Origin: Streptomyces sp. T39
GTDB lineage: Bacteria > Actinomycetota > Actinomycetes > Streptomycetales > Streptomycetaceae
Direction: 5' to 3'
DNA length: 64,000 nt
NCBI RefSeq assembly: GCF_008042045.1
Contig: NZ_RDBP01000050.1
Span: forward strand, 75,698 to 139,697
The position numbers were made by a program, and so were the translations under genes. How positions within the stretch are numbered: position 1 is the first letter of the stretch; every line of letters begins with the position of its first letter. Below are positions 16,316-25,026 of this stretch, in pieces. The notes beneath the pieces were generated by a model. It saw only the letters and a program-made list of their open reading frames with translations. It searched no databases and was not told where the DNA came from.

Positions 16316-18217
16316 TCAGACGGTCGTCGGGGCGAGTTCGGCCTCGCGGGCGGCGGTGTGGCGCATGAAGTCGATCCGCAGGAACTCCTCGTTCAGGGCC
16401 GGCGGCGCGATCTGCACGAACTGTCCGCTGTCCTCGAACACGACGCCGAGCTCCCGCCACCGCTTCAGGACCCGGAGCAGGTCGGCCTCGCCGATGTGGT
16501 GGTCCGCGTCCAGCTTGCGGGCGGCCGCCTTCACGGTGTGCGGCTGGTCGAGCAGCCGGAACAGGGCCAGTTCGCACGGGTCGGTCAGTTCCAGGCGGGT
16601 CCAGTCGAAGGCCCGGCGCTTGCTGACCAGGACGATCCGGTCCTCCAGGTCGCAGTGGGTGAGGCGGCTGCCGGCGTAGTTCCGCTTCCAGTGCGCGATG
16701 CCTTCGTCGAGCCGTTGGACGACGTCCTCGCCGATGCCCCGGGGCGGTACGTCGAAGACGTACGCCAGGTCGAACATCTCGGCGTCGGGGAGGTCGTAGG
16801 TGAGGCGGTAGGGCTCGGCGGGGCGCAGCTCGGAGAAGCCGAGCCCGGGGTCGTTGAAGTACGGGCTGAACCGCTCGATCGCGATCCGGGAGGACGGGCC
16901 CACGGGCGGATTCAGGTGTTCCAGCGCGGCCAGCTGGTCCACCACGTCGTCGTAGTCCTCGGCGTCCTCGCCCGGGAAGCCGTGCAGGTAGTTCCAGGCG
17001 ACCGAGAGGCCGACGGTGGCGGCGTCACGGAGCATCCGTACGTTCTGGCCGCCGGTCACTCCCTTGTCCATCAGGGTCAGCACCCGGCTGTTGAGACTCT
17101 CGATGCCCGGCTGGACGAAGATCAGGCCCGCGTCCGCCAGGGTCTGGAGCTGTCCGCGCCGCATGTTGGACTTGATCTCGATGTGCATGCGCAGGTCGTA
17201 CCCGCTGTCGATGATGCGGGGCAGCACCGACTTCACGTACCCCATGTCCAGGATGTTGTCCACGACGTACATGTCCAGGACCCGGTGCCTGCGCGCCAGT
17301 TCCATGATCTCGTCGTAGAACACGTCGGGGCTCTTGCTGCGGAACTCCATGAACGAGCCGTTCAGTCCGCAGAAGGTGCAGTGGTGCTTCTCGCCCCACC
17401 AGCAGCCCCGCGCGCCCTCGACGACCAGTTTGGGCTCGACCCAGTTGCGGGCGTGGGACGAGGCGAGCCGCTCGAAGTACCCGGAGTAGTCCGGCGGCAG
17501 GATGGCGGCGGGCGGCAGGGGCTTGGTGTTCATGGCGTTCACGACGGAGGAGCCGTCCGTGTCGCGCCAGCACAGCCCGGGGACCTCCGACAGCGGCTCG
17601 CCGGCTTCCAGGGCCCTGATCAGGGCGGGGAACGACACCTCGCCCTCGCCGCGCAGCACGTGGTCGACGAAGGGGAAGTTGCGGTGGACGGCCTCGCCCT
17701 GTTTGCCGTCGCAGTTGGCGCCGCCCATGGCCGTCACGATGTGCGGGGCGAGCCGCTTGACGTACTTGGCGGCCGCCAGGGCGGCGGTGTTCTGCTGGAA
17801 CGTCGAGGTGAACCCGACCACGTCCGGGGCGAGTTCCACGATGCGTTCCGCGATGTGCTGGACGAAGTCGGGCGCGGTGACGTGCAGGGCCTGCGTCATC
17901 TCCATGCGGGCCCCGCGCACCCGGTTGGCCATCGCCTCGGTGAACTCGGGGACACGCCATTCGGGATCGTCGTAGAGAGCCGAGGAGAAGACCCAGTCGC
18001 CGCAGCCCAGGAAATAGGAGCCGAGTGCGTAGTAGGAGTAGTCCTCCAAAGTGAATTCCGTGTTCCTGGTGATCCAGTCCACGTATTCGATATTCGCGTG
18101 CAGAACCTCCGCTCTGCCGTTCGGTACGCGCTCGTCGACACTGCGCTTGAGAATTCCGAGAGCCAGCGACGGGAGATCGATCGGGGCCCAGGGCATGTTC
18201 ACCAGGAGTACGCGCAC
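16316..18217 (-). CDS. RiPP maturation radical SAM C-methyltransferase (B12-binding type, TIGR03975-like)
   Basis: A 633-residue enzyme with an N-terminal cobalamin-binding-like Rossmann region (about 1-215, with VVGFTSTF and GGANCDGKQGE) and a radical SAM domain. The iron-sulfur motif is C-x7-C-x2-C at Cys272, Cys280 and Cys283 within GCWWGEKHHCTFCGLNG, the exact form seen in RiPP maturation radical SAM protein 1. Later signatures are NILDMGY, IQPGIESL-like FVQPGIESLNSRVL, and WNYLHGFPGED. Such enzymes use SAM and methylcobalamin to methylate unactivated carbons of a peptide. The GTG start has AAGAGG nine bases upstream. It follows the 39-residue precursor gene after a 256-bp gap holding two hairpins, and precedes DUF5825. 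The first 70 codons have lower GC than the rest. Confidence 0.9.
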   Translation of the reverse strand: MRVLLVNMPWAPIDLPSLALGILKRSVDERVPNGRAEVLHANIEYVDWITRNTEFTLEDYSYYALGSYFLGCGDWVFSSALYDDPEWRVPEFTEAMANRVRGARMEMTQALHVTAPDFVQHIAERIVELAPDVVGFTSTFQQNTAALAAAKYVKRLAPHIVTAMGGANCDGKQGEAVHRNFPFVDHVLRGEGEVSFPALIRALEAGEPLSEVPGLCWRDTDGSSVVNAMNTKPLPPAAILPPDYSGYFERLASSHARNWVEPKLVVEGARGCWWGEKHHCTFCGLNGSFMEFRSKSPDVFYDEIMELARRHRVLDMYVVDNILDMGYVKSVLPRIIDSGYDLRMHIEIKSNMRRGQLQTLADAGLIFVQPGIESLNSRVLTLMDKGVTGGQNVRMLRDAATVGLSVAWNYLHGFPGEDAEDYDDVVDQLAALEHLNPPVGPSSRIAIERFSPYFNDPGLGFSELRPAEPYRLTYDLPDAEMFDLAYVFDVPPRGIGEDVVQRLDEGIAHWKRNYAGSRLTHCDLEDRIVLVSKRRAFDWTRLELTDPCELALFRLLDQPHTVKAAARKLDADHHIGEADLLRVLKRWRELGVVFEDSGQFVQIAPPALNEEFLRIDFMRHTAAREAELAPTTV

Positions 18218-18276
18218 GGCTCGCCTCTTCTCATGTGATCAGTGCACGGGATGACGTGTCGGTCGGGCATCGGCCG

Positions 18277-18317
18277 GGACGTCGTCAGGCGCCGGACAGG
18301 GGCGCCTGACGACGTCC
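18277..18317 (-). terminator. Second hairpin between precursor and radical SAM gene
   Basis: A perfect 17-bp inverted repeat (18277-18293 with 18301-18317) with a 7-nt loop, 59 bp upstream of the radical SAM start. It could act with the first hairpin to attenuate or protect the transcript; which of these is unknown. Confidence 0.55.
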
Positions 18318-18411
18318 GTGACGGGGCACCGGCCGGGTGGTCCGGTCCGGGAGCCGGCCGGGGTCCCGTCCGGATGGGGCCGGCCGCGCACGGTCGCGCA
18401 GCCGGACCCCG

Positions 18412-18467
18412 GGGCCTCCCGTCCGGATCGTGGCGGGCTCGCGTGTCACGATCCGGACGGGAGGCCC
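18412..18467 (-). terminator. Long hairpin directly after the precursor gene
   Basis: A perfect 21-bp inverted repeat (18412-18432 with 18447-18467) with a 14-nt loop, starting six bases after the precursor stop codon. Such a hairpin after a RiPP precursor usually lets transcription partly stop, or stabilises the precursor mRNA, so that more peptide than enzyme is made. Confidence 0.75.
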
Positions 18468-18473
18468 TGGCCG

Positions 18474-18593
18474 CTACTTGTCCTCGTCCTCCATCTCCTC
18501 CGCGGAGCGGAGGTAGACGACGACGCCGACGCCCGGCTTGCGGCTCTCCTCGTCGCCGTCGAGCGGGTCGCCGTGGATGATGTCCTTCTGCAT
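18474..18593 (-). CDS. RiPP precursor peptide (39 aa)
   Basis: A 39-residue peptide gene, too short for routine calling. It has an excellent ribosome site (AGGAGG seven to eight bases before ATG 18593), and that site is formed by the last two Arg codons of the upstream peptidase gene, whose stop is only five bases away: strong translational coupling. The peptide is very acidic at both ends (GDPLDGDEESRK and SAEEMEDEDK) around a hydrophobic block, PGVGVVVYLR at residues 20-29. That block, with its row of valines, is the likely modified core; a C-methylating radical SAM enzyme encoded just downstream could act on Val, Tyr or Leu. There is no Gly-Gly leader end. The long hairpin follows at once. 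Identity as precursor rests on context and is inference. Confidence 0.78.
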   Translation of the reverse strand: MQKDIIHGDPLDGDEESRKPGVGVVVYLRSAEEMEDEDK

Positions 18594-18598
18594 GATGT

Positions 18599-20428
18599 TC
18601 ACCTCCTCTCCGGGGGTGGGGGCGGCTCGGCCTGATCGGGCGCGGAAGGCAGCCCGCCGCCGAGAAATTCGAGGGACCGCCGTATGACGGCCAGGTGGTC
18701 GGCTCCGTCGTAGCCGTCGTGGCCCGAGTCCAGCCACATCACCTCGTGGGGCACACCGCCCGCGCGCAGCACGGCCAGGTACGCCTCGATCTGCTCCGGC
18801 GGACACTTGGCGTCCCGCCGCGCGGCGACGACCAGCAGCGGGGAGCGGATGGCGGCCGCGTACGAGGACGGGGAGGCGTGGGCGTAGGCGTCGGGCACCT
18901 CGTCCGGAGTGCCGCCGAACAGCGAGGTGTCGAGCGCCTGGAGGGCGGGCGTGGAGTGCCGGAAGGCGGTGGCGCAGTCGGCGAGCGGTTTGACGGCCAC
19001 CCCGACGTCCCACAGGTCGGGACGGGTCCCCATGGCCAGCAGCGTCAGATAGCCGCCCCACGACGTGCCGCACAGGCCCACGGCGCCCGGGCGGCCGATG
19101 CCCCGGTCCAGCAGGTCGGCCCGGGCCCGCACCAGGTCGGCGACCTGGGTGTGGCCGACGCCCTCGGAGTAGGCGGAGCGCCAGCGCGGCCCGTAGCCGG
19201 TGGAGCCCCGGTAGTTGACGCGGGCCACGGCGTGACCCGCGCCGACGAGGGCCTGCACCATGGGGTCGTAGGCGTCGCGGTCGTGGTCGGCCGGGCCGCC
19301 GTGCACGAGGAGGACCAGCGGGTGGGGTGCGGGGCGGTCCGCGGGCGTGGTGACGAAGGTGTGCACGGGGCCGTCTGGTCCCGGGGTCCACAGGTCTTGG
19401 CGGTGACCGAACCGCGGAAGACGCCACCGGCTCTGCCCGGGCAGCGACGCACCCGACAGGGACATCGCGCGGGGCACGTTCACCGCGTCGGTCCAGATGA
19501 AGTGAACGTCGCCGTCGGCGGCGGGTGACGCGGCCAGGATGCTGCCCTCGGGAGTGGGCACCGGGGTCAGCTCGCCGCGGTCCAGGTCGGCGGTGAACAG
19601 CCTGCTGCGGCCGTGCCGGTCCTGCCGCAGCAGGACCCGCGCACTCCCCGGGCCGGGGTACCAACGGGCGGTCGTCTCGGTGTCGAAGGAGCACCAGGGC
19701 AGCAGCTCCAGTCCGCCGCCGGGGGCCCAGACACCCAGGTGGTAGCGGCCGGCCCGCTCGCGCATGACCAGCAGCAGCGTGCGGCCGGACGTGCCTGCGG
19801 GACCGGAAGGCGATGTGAGCGCGGGCGCGAAACCGAGCGCCCAGGTGCGTTCCGCGGTGCCGGAGAGCACCGCGGCGGTGGTCCCGTCCGGGGTCACCAG
19901 CGTCACGGCACGGGCGGAGTGGGCGGGGCCGGACACCGCCAGCAGTCCGCCGTCCGGCGCCAGATCGCACAGGGTGGCGGAGTCCGTCGTGCGCAGGACG
20001 GGTGCAGCCCTGCCGCCGCGCCGCCCCAGGTGCACGCTGAACCCCTCGGCGCCGCGGATACCGACGGCCACCGTGCCGCGTTCCGTCAGGGCGAGCCCGG
20101 CGGGCCGTCCGGACGGCACCCCGGCCAGCGCCGGACGGTCCGGGCCGCCGTCGAAGTCCTGGGTGCGCCAGCCTCCGCTGCCGCCGCGGTCCTCGTCGAA
20201 CCACCACACGGCCTCGTCGCGGTCGATGGCGCACAGCAGTGTGCCGTGCGGACGGTCCGTCAACTGCCGTGTGCTGCCGCTGGACCGGTCCCAGGTGAAG
20301 ATCTCGCACCGGCCGTCGGCGTCCCCCGTGTACACCATCCGGTCCGGGTTGCGGGGGCTGGTCACCGGCAGCACCGGGCGGTAGACGCCGTAGGTGCGTG
20401 CGGCCGTCTTCGGGGAGGACGGTGTCAC
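18599..20428 (-). CDS. S9 family (prolyl oligopeptidase-type) peptidase
   Basis: A 609-residue serine peptidase with an N-terminal beta-propeller-like half (repeated WD-like strands such as RMVYTGDADGRCEIFTWD) and a C-terminal alpha/beta hydrolase domain. The nucleophile is Ser456 in GTSWGGY; the acid is near Asp539 (VVAARRDAKCPPEQ) and the base near His570 (DSGHDGY). The oxyanion region is LLVHGGPADHD. S9 enzymes cut short peptides that fit through the propeller, which suits trimming a 39-residue RiPP or removing its leader. GTG 20428 overlaps the MFS stop by four bases (GTGA). The last residues ERR overlap the precursor's ribosome site. No signal peptide, so cytoplasmic. Confidence 0.88.
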   Translation of the reverse strand: MTPSSPKTAARTYGVYRPVLPVTSPRNPDRMVYTGDADGRCEIFTWDRSSGSTRQLTDRPHGTLLCAIDRDEAVWWFDEDRGGSGGWRTQDFDGGPDRPALAGVPSGRPAGLALTERGTVAVGIRGAEGFSVHLGRRGGRAAPVLRTTDSATLCDLAPDGGLLAVSGPAHSARAVTLVTPDGTTAAVLSGTAERTWALGFAPALTSPSGPAGTSGRTLLLVMRERAGRYHLGVWAPGGGLELLPWCSFDTETTARWYPGPGSARVLLRQDRHGRSRLFTADLDRGELTPVPTPEGSILAASPAADGDVHFIWTDAVNVPRAMSLSGASLPGQSRWRLPRFGHRQDLWTPGPDGPVHTFVTTPADRPAPHPLVLLVHGGPADHDRDAYDPMVQALVGAGHAVARVNYRGSTGYGPRWRSAYSEGVGHTQVADLVRARADLLDRGIGRPGAVGLCGTSWGGYLTLLAMGTRPDLWDVGVAVKPLADCATAFRHSTPALQALDTSLFGGTPDEVPDAYAHASPSSYAAAIRSPLLVVAARRDAKCPPEQIEAYLAVLRAGGVPHEVMWLDSGHDGYDGADHLAVIRRSLEFLGGGLPSAPDQAEPPPPPERR

Positions 20429-21699
20429 GGCGCCTCCCGGACGACGAGAGCGGACCTGGCCGTCGCGTACAGGGCCAGCACGGCGAACGCTCCCGCGCAG
20501 GCCAACGCCACCGTGCGGCCTCCGTACGCCGCCACCAGGACCCCTGCCATCACCGGGGCGAGCACGGCGACGCCCTGGCCGGCGGTGCCCAGCACCGTCC
20601 CCATCCGGGCCAGCAGACGGTCGGGGGTCACCAGCACCGCCCGGGTCTGGAGCACGACCGCCACCGACGGCACGATCAGCGACACCGCGCTCAGCAGCAG
20701 CCCGTAGGCCCAGGTCTGGGACGCGAGAGCGAGGCCGGCCGCCGTGGGCACCATCGCCCACGAGGCGCCCGTGACGATCCGGGTGGCCGGCACCCGCCGC
20801 ACCAGCCACGGCGCGGCGAGCGCGCCCAGCAGTCCGCCGACGCCCGCGAGGGTGAGGATGAGACCGATCGAGGAGGGGCTGGCGCCCTCGGCGTGCGACG
20901 CGAAGACCGCGTGGAAGTACAGCGCTCCCAGCAGTGCGTTGATCCCGGCGGTCCACACGACCACGAAGCGCAGGAAGGGCTCGGCCCACACGAAGCGCAG
21001 GCCTTCGGCGAGCTCACGGGTGAAGGATGCGGCGGGACCCTCCCGTTCGGGCGTCAGGTCCGCGCGGATCGCCCTGCTCAACACGGCCACCAGAAGGAAC
21101 GACACCGCGTCCGCGAGCAGGGGGACCCACCGCGCCATCTGGTAGAGCACACCGCCCAGCGTCGGCCCGAAGATCTGCACCGCCTGGTCCCGCGCCTGGA
21201 GGTACCCGATCGCCCGGGGGTACTCCTCGGGAGGCACGAGCCGCCGGATCGTCCCGGAGGCGGCGGCTCCGTAGGTGGCGCTGGCCGCCTGCTCGATGAC
21301 GGCCGCGACGAGTACGTGGACGAGGACGACATGGCCGAGTGCCACGGTCACGAACACCGACCCCGTGGCGCCCGCGGCGACGAGGGCCGCCGTGTACATC
21401 ATCGGCTTGCGCGGCAGCCGGTCGGCGAACACCCCCGCGATCGGCGAGACGACGAGCCCGCCTGCCAGTGCCACCGTGGCGACGAGGCCGGCGAGCCCGG
21501 ACGAGAATCCGGCGCCCAGCAGGATCAGCGGGAGGAAGAGGGAGGACGCGCAGGTCCCCAGACCGTCGACGGCGCCCGCCGCCCAGAAGAGCGAGAAATC
21601 CCGCCTCCGGAAAGGGGACGGAGGCGAGCCTTTCGGTAATCGCTCGTCTTCTGCTAATTCAGGGCCGGACGATGCCGATTTCCCCTCGGCCTCGCCCAT
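20425..21699 (-). CDS. MFS transporter, first gene of the RiPP operon
   Basis: A 424-residue 12-helix transporter of the MFS drug/macrolide-efflux type (motif ADRLPRKPMM after helix 2; PSIAVVL-like helices late). It probably exports the modified peptide. ATG 21699 begins a 30-residue acidic cytoplasmic tail before the first helix (FSLFWAAGAVDGLGTCASSL). Two leucines in that tail, Leu15 (21655-21657) and Leu21 (21637-21639), use TTA, the rare codon read only by the bldA tRNA in Streptomyces. The N-terminal codons are also less GC-rich than the rest. Because the downstream peptidase and precursor genes are translationally linked to it, the whole operon may be under bldA control. It is followed by the S9 gene with a 4-bp overlap. 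Confidence 0.87.
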   Translation of the reverse strand: MGEAEGKSASSGPELAEDERLPKGSPPSPFRRRDFSLFWAAGAVDGLGTCASSLFLPLILLGAGFSSGLAGLVATVALAGGLVVSPIAGVFADRLPRKPMMYTAALVAAGATGSVFVTVALGHVVLVHVLVAAVIEQAASATYGAAASGTIRRLVPPEEYPRAIGYLQARDQAVQIFGPTLGGVLYQMARWVPLLADAVSFLLVAVLSRAIRADLTPEREGPAASFTRELAEGLRFVWAEPFLRFVVVWTAGINALLGALYFHAVFASHAEGASPSSIGLILTLAGVGGLLGALAAPWLVRRVPATRIVTGASWAMVPTAAGLALASQTWAYGLLLSAVSLIVPSVAVVLQTRAVLVTPDRLLARMGTVLGTAGQGVAVLAPVMAGVLVAAYGGRTVALACAGAFAVLALYATARSALVVREAP

Positions 21700-22471
21700 C
21701 AGGAATCCCGCTCGGGGAGTAATTCTGAAGCTGACGCACCCACATCGCCCCCTGCAATGAGCGGACTTACGGCCGGTGAGGGTTGCGATCGTAGCGAAGG
21801 GATTCTCGGGGCACAATACCGTCCTTGGAATGGCGTTCCCGATCAAGGAATGGCACCGCGATTGCACGGCGACGGGTTCGCGTCGGCGCCACGTCGCCTC
21901 GCCCTGTCGGAAATTCCGGAACGGGGAGAAGCGCGCAGCACGGGCTGCGGACCCGCCGTTGGCCGGCCCGGGCGGGCGAGCGCGGTCCGCGCCGCCGGGA
22001 GCGTGATCGTGCCTGGCCGGGTACCCCCGAAGCGTCGCCGCGCAGGGTTCTCCGCCCGGCCCCTGCGGCCGCCGCGGGCGCGGCTGCGCGCGCCACGGAG
22101 TACCGGAGTCCCCTTCCGTTTGTCCGCCGGGTACCGGTCGGCGGGGCGGAGCGGACGGGGTAAGGGCCGGGGCGGACGCGGCCCGCCCCGGTCGGGTCGG
22201 CCCCACCCCGGGCCCTGCCGCACGGCGACCACGCCGGGGGGACCCGTCCGGCCGGCGCCGCCGGTGCGGCCGGCTCGGGCGATCCCGGTGCTGCCGGCCG
22301 CTCGTGAGGCTTCGCCGGCACAGAATTTCCGCGACGGGCCGGCGGCCGCGGTCACCGCGTACGCGCGGGAGCAGGGACTGCCGGCACCGAGGACACCGTC
22401 GGCGACGGGCCGAAGGGGCGGGCGGAGTCGTTCCGCCCGCCCCGAAAGCCGTACCCGCCCGGGATGCGGTG
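21700..22471. other. Long gene-free region upstream of RiPP operon
   Basis: These 772 bp between the RiPP operon and the FG-GAP gene give no credible protein on either strand. The part at 21700-21870 is clearly less GC-rich than the surroundings and should contain the operon promoter; it includes short inverted repeats (for example GGAA-5-TTCC around 21825, and CCTTG with CAAGG). The rest is very GC-rich. A terminator hairpin lies at 22415-22443. Confidence 0.5.
22415..22443 (-). terminator. Hairpin terminator of the FG-GAP protein gene
   Basis: A perfect 12-bp G/C stem (22415-22426 with 22432-22443) and a 5-nt loop, 28 bp beyond the stop codon of the minus-strand FG-GAP gene. Confidence 0.7.
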
Positions 22472-24730
22472 TCAGACGACCGCGGTGTGCTTCAGGATCG
22501 CGTCGGGAAGGCTGGTCGCCTCCTTGGTCCCGAACGGCCTGGTCGCGCTGCCCGTGCCCTTGTAGAGGTAGGTGCCGTCGGGGCCGTAGGCGAAGAGGTC
22601 GGGGCGGCCGTCGCGGTCGGCGTCGCCGATGCCGACGAGGTGCTGGTACGTGTTCCAGCCGCTGCCGATCCTGACGCGGGCGGCGAAGGTGCCGTCGCCA
22701 CGCCCCTGGTAGAGCCACAGCACCCCGGCGGTGTCGCGGGCGACGAGGTCCCCTGCGACGGTGCCGGCGATGTTGCCGGTGGCCTCGATGCTGTTGAACT
22801 GCTGCCAGCCGCTGAGCCCGATCTTCTTCCGCGCGGCGAACGGGTCGCTGACGCTGCCGGTGGCCCGGTAGAGCCACAGGGCGCCGGTGGTGTCGGTGGC
22901 GACCAGGTCGGGCCGGCCGTCGCCGGTGAGGTCGCTGCCGCCGGCCAGGTGGCGGTAGGTCTGCCAGCCGCCGCCGACCCTGACGCGGGTCGCGAAGGTG
23001 CCGTCGCCCTTGCCCTGGTAGAGCCACAGCACGCCGGTCGTGTCTCGGGCGACGAGGTCCCCGTGGGCGTCGCCGGCCAGGTTCCCGGCCGCCTCGATCC
23101 GGTTGTGCATGTTCCAGCCGCTGCCGACCGTCTTCTGCTCCGCCGCGGACAGCTGCCCGTTCTCGTTGATCCACGGGTTGTAGTAGCTGTCGGCGCGCAC
23201 CAGCGTGCCGGCACTGTCGCGCAGGAGCAGGTCCGGGGAGCCGTTGTCGTTGTAGTCGTGCCCGGCGGCCTTGCGGGTGACCGTGAAGGTGCCGGACCGC
23301 TTCAGCTCCGGGCCGATGCCGTTCAGCGGTTTGGCGCTGATCTCCCAGGTGTAGTCGCCGTTGTAGGCGCTCTCGGCCGGGGCGCCGCCGCTGTTGAGGT
23401 CACCGAGCCAGTCGTAGCGCACGACCGCGTTCTCGGGCTGCATGAAGCCCGCGACCGAGGTCCTCCCCGTCCGCACGTGGCGCAGCGTCACGGTGGCCGT
23501 CGCGTTGTACCGGGACAGCGTCCACTCCAGCGGCACCCGGCCGCCGTCGGCGTCGAGGTCGACGACCGCCGGGACCTTGCTCGCCAGCAGGCCGAGGCCC
23601 GTCGACTCGCCGCTGCTCGCGACGAGTTCGGCGACCGGGGCGGCGCCCTCGGGGCCGGGGGCGATCCGGTAGAGGCCCTCGCCGCCCCCGACGGTGCCAC
23701 CCCGCACGACCTGGGCGCCGTCGGGGGCGACGGCGGACGTCAGCGTGTGGTCCAGAAGCCTGCGGGTGGTGGTGCCGTCCGCGAGACTGCGCGCGGTCAG
23801 CGCGTGCAGGGCATCCGGCTCTATGTCGGTGAGCCCGCTGCGCGTTCCGTACGTCACCCAGCCGCCCGCCAGGCCGACCTCGACGTCGTTACGCCACGCG
23901 GTGCCGACCGCGAAGCGCTGGGGAGCCTTCGTCGCCCGGTCGACGGCCACCACCGTCACGCGGTCGTCCGCGTCGTACTCCACCCAGGCCAGGTGGGTCG
24001 CGGACACGGCGATGTCCCCCTTCGCGGCCGTGGCCGGCAGCGCGTACGCCTCCGTCACCGCGTTGGCCGCGAGGTCCAGCAGGGCGACGTGCCTCTTCGC
24101 CGTCTCCCCCGCCCCGGTGGAGTACGTCAGCAGGGCGTGCTCGGCGGTACCCGCCGTCACGACGACATTCGTGGCGTCCCCGGGAAGACCCGTGGTCATC
24201 CTCGCCGCACCACTGGTCGTGGTGTGCATGTGCAGGAGCCTGTTCCCCTCCACGTTGAGCGTGGTGGTGAACAGCGCCTTGCCCGCGGCCCCCGCGTACG
24301 CGGTGTCACCCCCGACGGTGACCGAGCGCAGGTCCTTGTCGGTGGCCAGGTCCTTGAGCCACGCCCGGGAACTCGCCGCGAAGGCCACGATGTCCCCCGA
24401 GCCGGTGCTCGCGATCTTGGCCATGTAGTTGAGATCCGTCGCCGGGCCGCCGTCCGCACGTACCCACTGCCTGATGTGCGTGGTGCCGGCTTCGTCCATG
24501 GACGGAACCTCGGTGGACGTCAGGAACCCCGTGGCGGTCACACCGAAGATGGTGCTCCTGGCGGGGAACGCGGCGACGGCGGCTGTGGACGCCGCCGCCA
24601 CGCCGGTCGTGCTGCCGTTCGCCGGTACAGCGGTCGCGGGGGCCGCCACGGCGCTCGCGCCGGCGGTGACGGCCAGCACGGTGACGACGGCAGCGGCCGC
24701 CCGCCGGCGGACGGGACGTGCGTGGATCAA
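22472..24730 (-). CDS. Secreted FG-GAP/VCBS repeat protein
   Basis: A 752-residue exported protein. A signal peptide is clear (RRRAAAAVVTVLAVTAGASA). The middle part (about 70-480) is beta-rich without known motifs and resembles a propeller. From about residue 490 there are repeated FG-GAP/VCBS-type units, for example DLVARDTTGVLWLYQGKGDG, TGDGRPDLVATDTTGALWLY and DRDGRPDLFAYGPDGTYLYK, whose DxDGxxD loops bind calcium. These form an integrin-like propeller for surface or matrix binding. The start is TTG at 24730, supported by GAGAGGA seven bases upstream. A paralog with the same architecture and also a TTG start lies at 59314-61596. No enzyme signature is visible. Confidence 0.82.
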   Translation of the reverse strand: MIHARPVRRRAAAAVVTVLAVTAGASAVAAPATAVPANGSTTGVAAASTAAVAAFPARSTIFGVTATGFLTSTEVPSMDEAGTTHIRQWVRADGGPATDLNYMAKIASTGSGDIVAFAASSRAWLKDLATDKDLRSVTVGGDTAYAGAAGKALFTTTLNVEGNRLLHMHTTTSGAARMTTGLPGDATNVVVTAGTAEHALLTYSTGAGETAKRHVALLDLAANAVTEAYALPATAAKGDIAVSATHLAWVEYDADDRVTVVAVDRATKAPQRFAVGTAWRNDVEVGLAGGWVTYGTRSGLTDIEPDALHALTARSLADGTTTRRLLDHTLTSAVAPDGAQVVRGGTVGGGEGLYRIAPGPEGAAPVAELVASSGESTGLGLLASKVPAVVDLDADGGRVPLEWTLSRYNATATVTLRHVRTGRTSVAGFMQPENAVVRYDWLGDLNSGGAPAESAYNGDYTWEISAKPLNGIGPELKRSGTFTVTRKAAGHDYNDNGSPDLLLRDSAGTLVRADSYYNPWINENGQLSAAEQKTVGSGWNMHNRIEAAGNLAGDAHGDLVARDTTGVLWLYQGKGDGTFATRVRVGGGWQTYRHLAGGSDLTGDGRPDLVATDTTGALWLYRATGSVSDPFAARKKIGLSGWQQFNSIEATGNIAGTVAGDLVARDTAGVLWLYQGRGDGTFAARVRIGSGWNTYQHLVGIGDADRDGRPDLFAYGPDGTYLYKGTGSATRPFGTKEATSLPDAILKHTAVV

Positions 24731-25026
24731 GGTGTTTTCCTCTCACGGACCAGGCGCAACACGCGTTGCTCCAGGTCGGACTGTTGATCATCGGAAAAGG
24801 TTGTACGCCGGCGGGCAGGTGTGTGGAGTCGCCACCGCGTTCATCGTCGCCCGCCCTGCGCGACGCACCTCCGGGACAGGCGGGCATCGTCCCGCTCCGT
24901 CGGCGCGTTCCGCTTGAAATCGAACGCACGTGCGGCAGAATGGAGTTCACCCGTCACCGGGCGTGCCGTTCGTCAGGCGTGTCCCCAGGCAGGCTCCCTT
25001 CACGCTCACCACCGCAGGAGACCGGC

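Noticed and set aside
15577-21699. Considered whether locus 1 is a lanthipeptide, lasso or thiopeptide cluster.
   Set aside because: No LanB/C/M, asparagine-synthetase-like, YcaO or RRE-B2 gene is present; only radical SAM, DUF5825, S9 and MFS.
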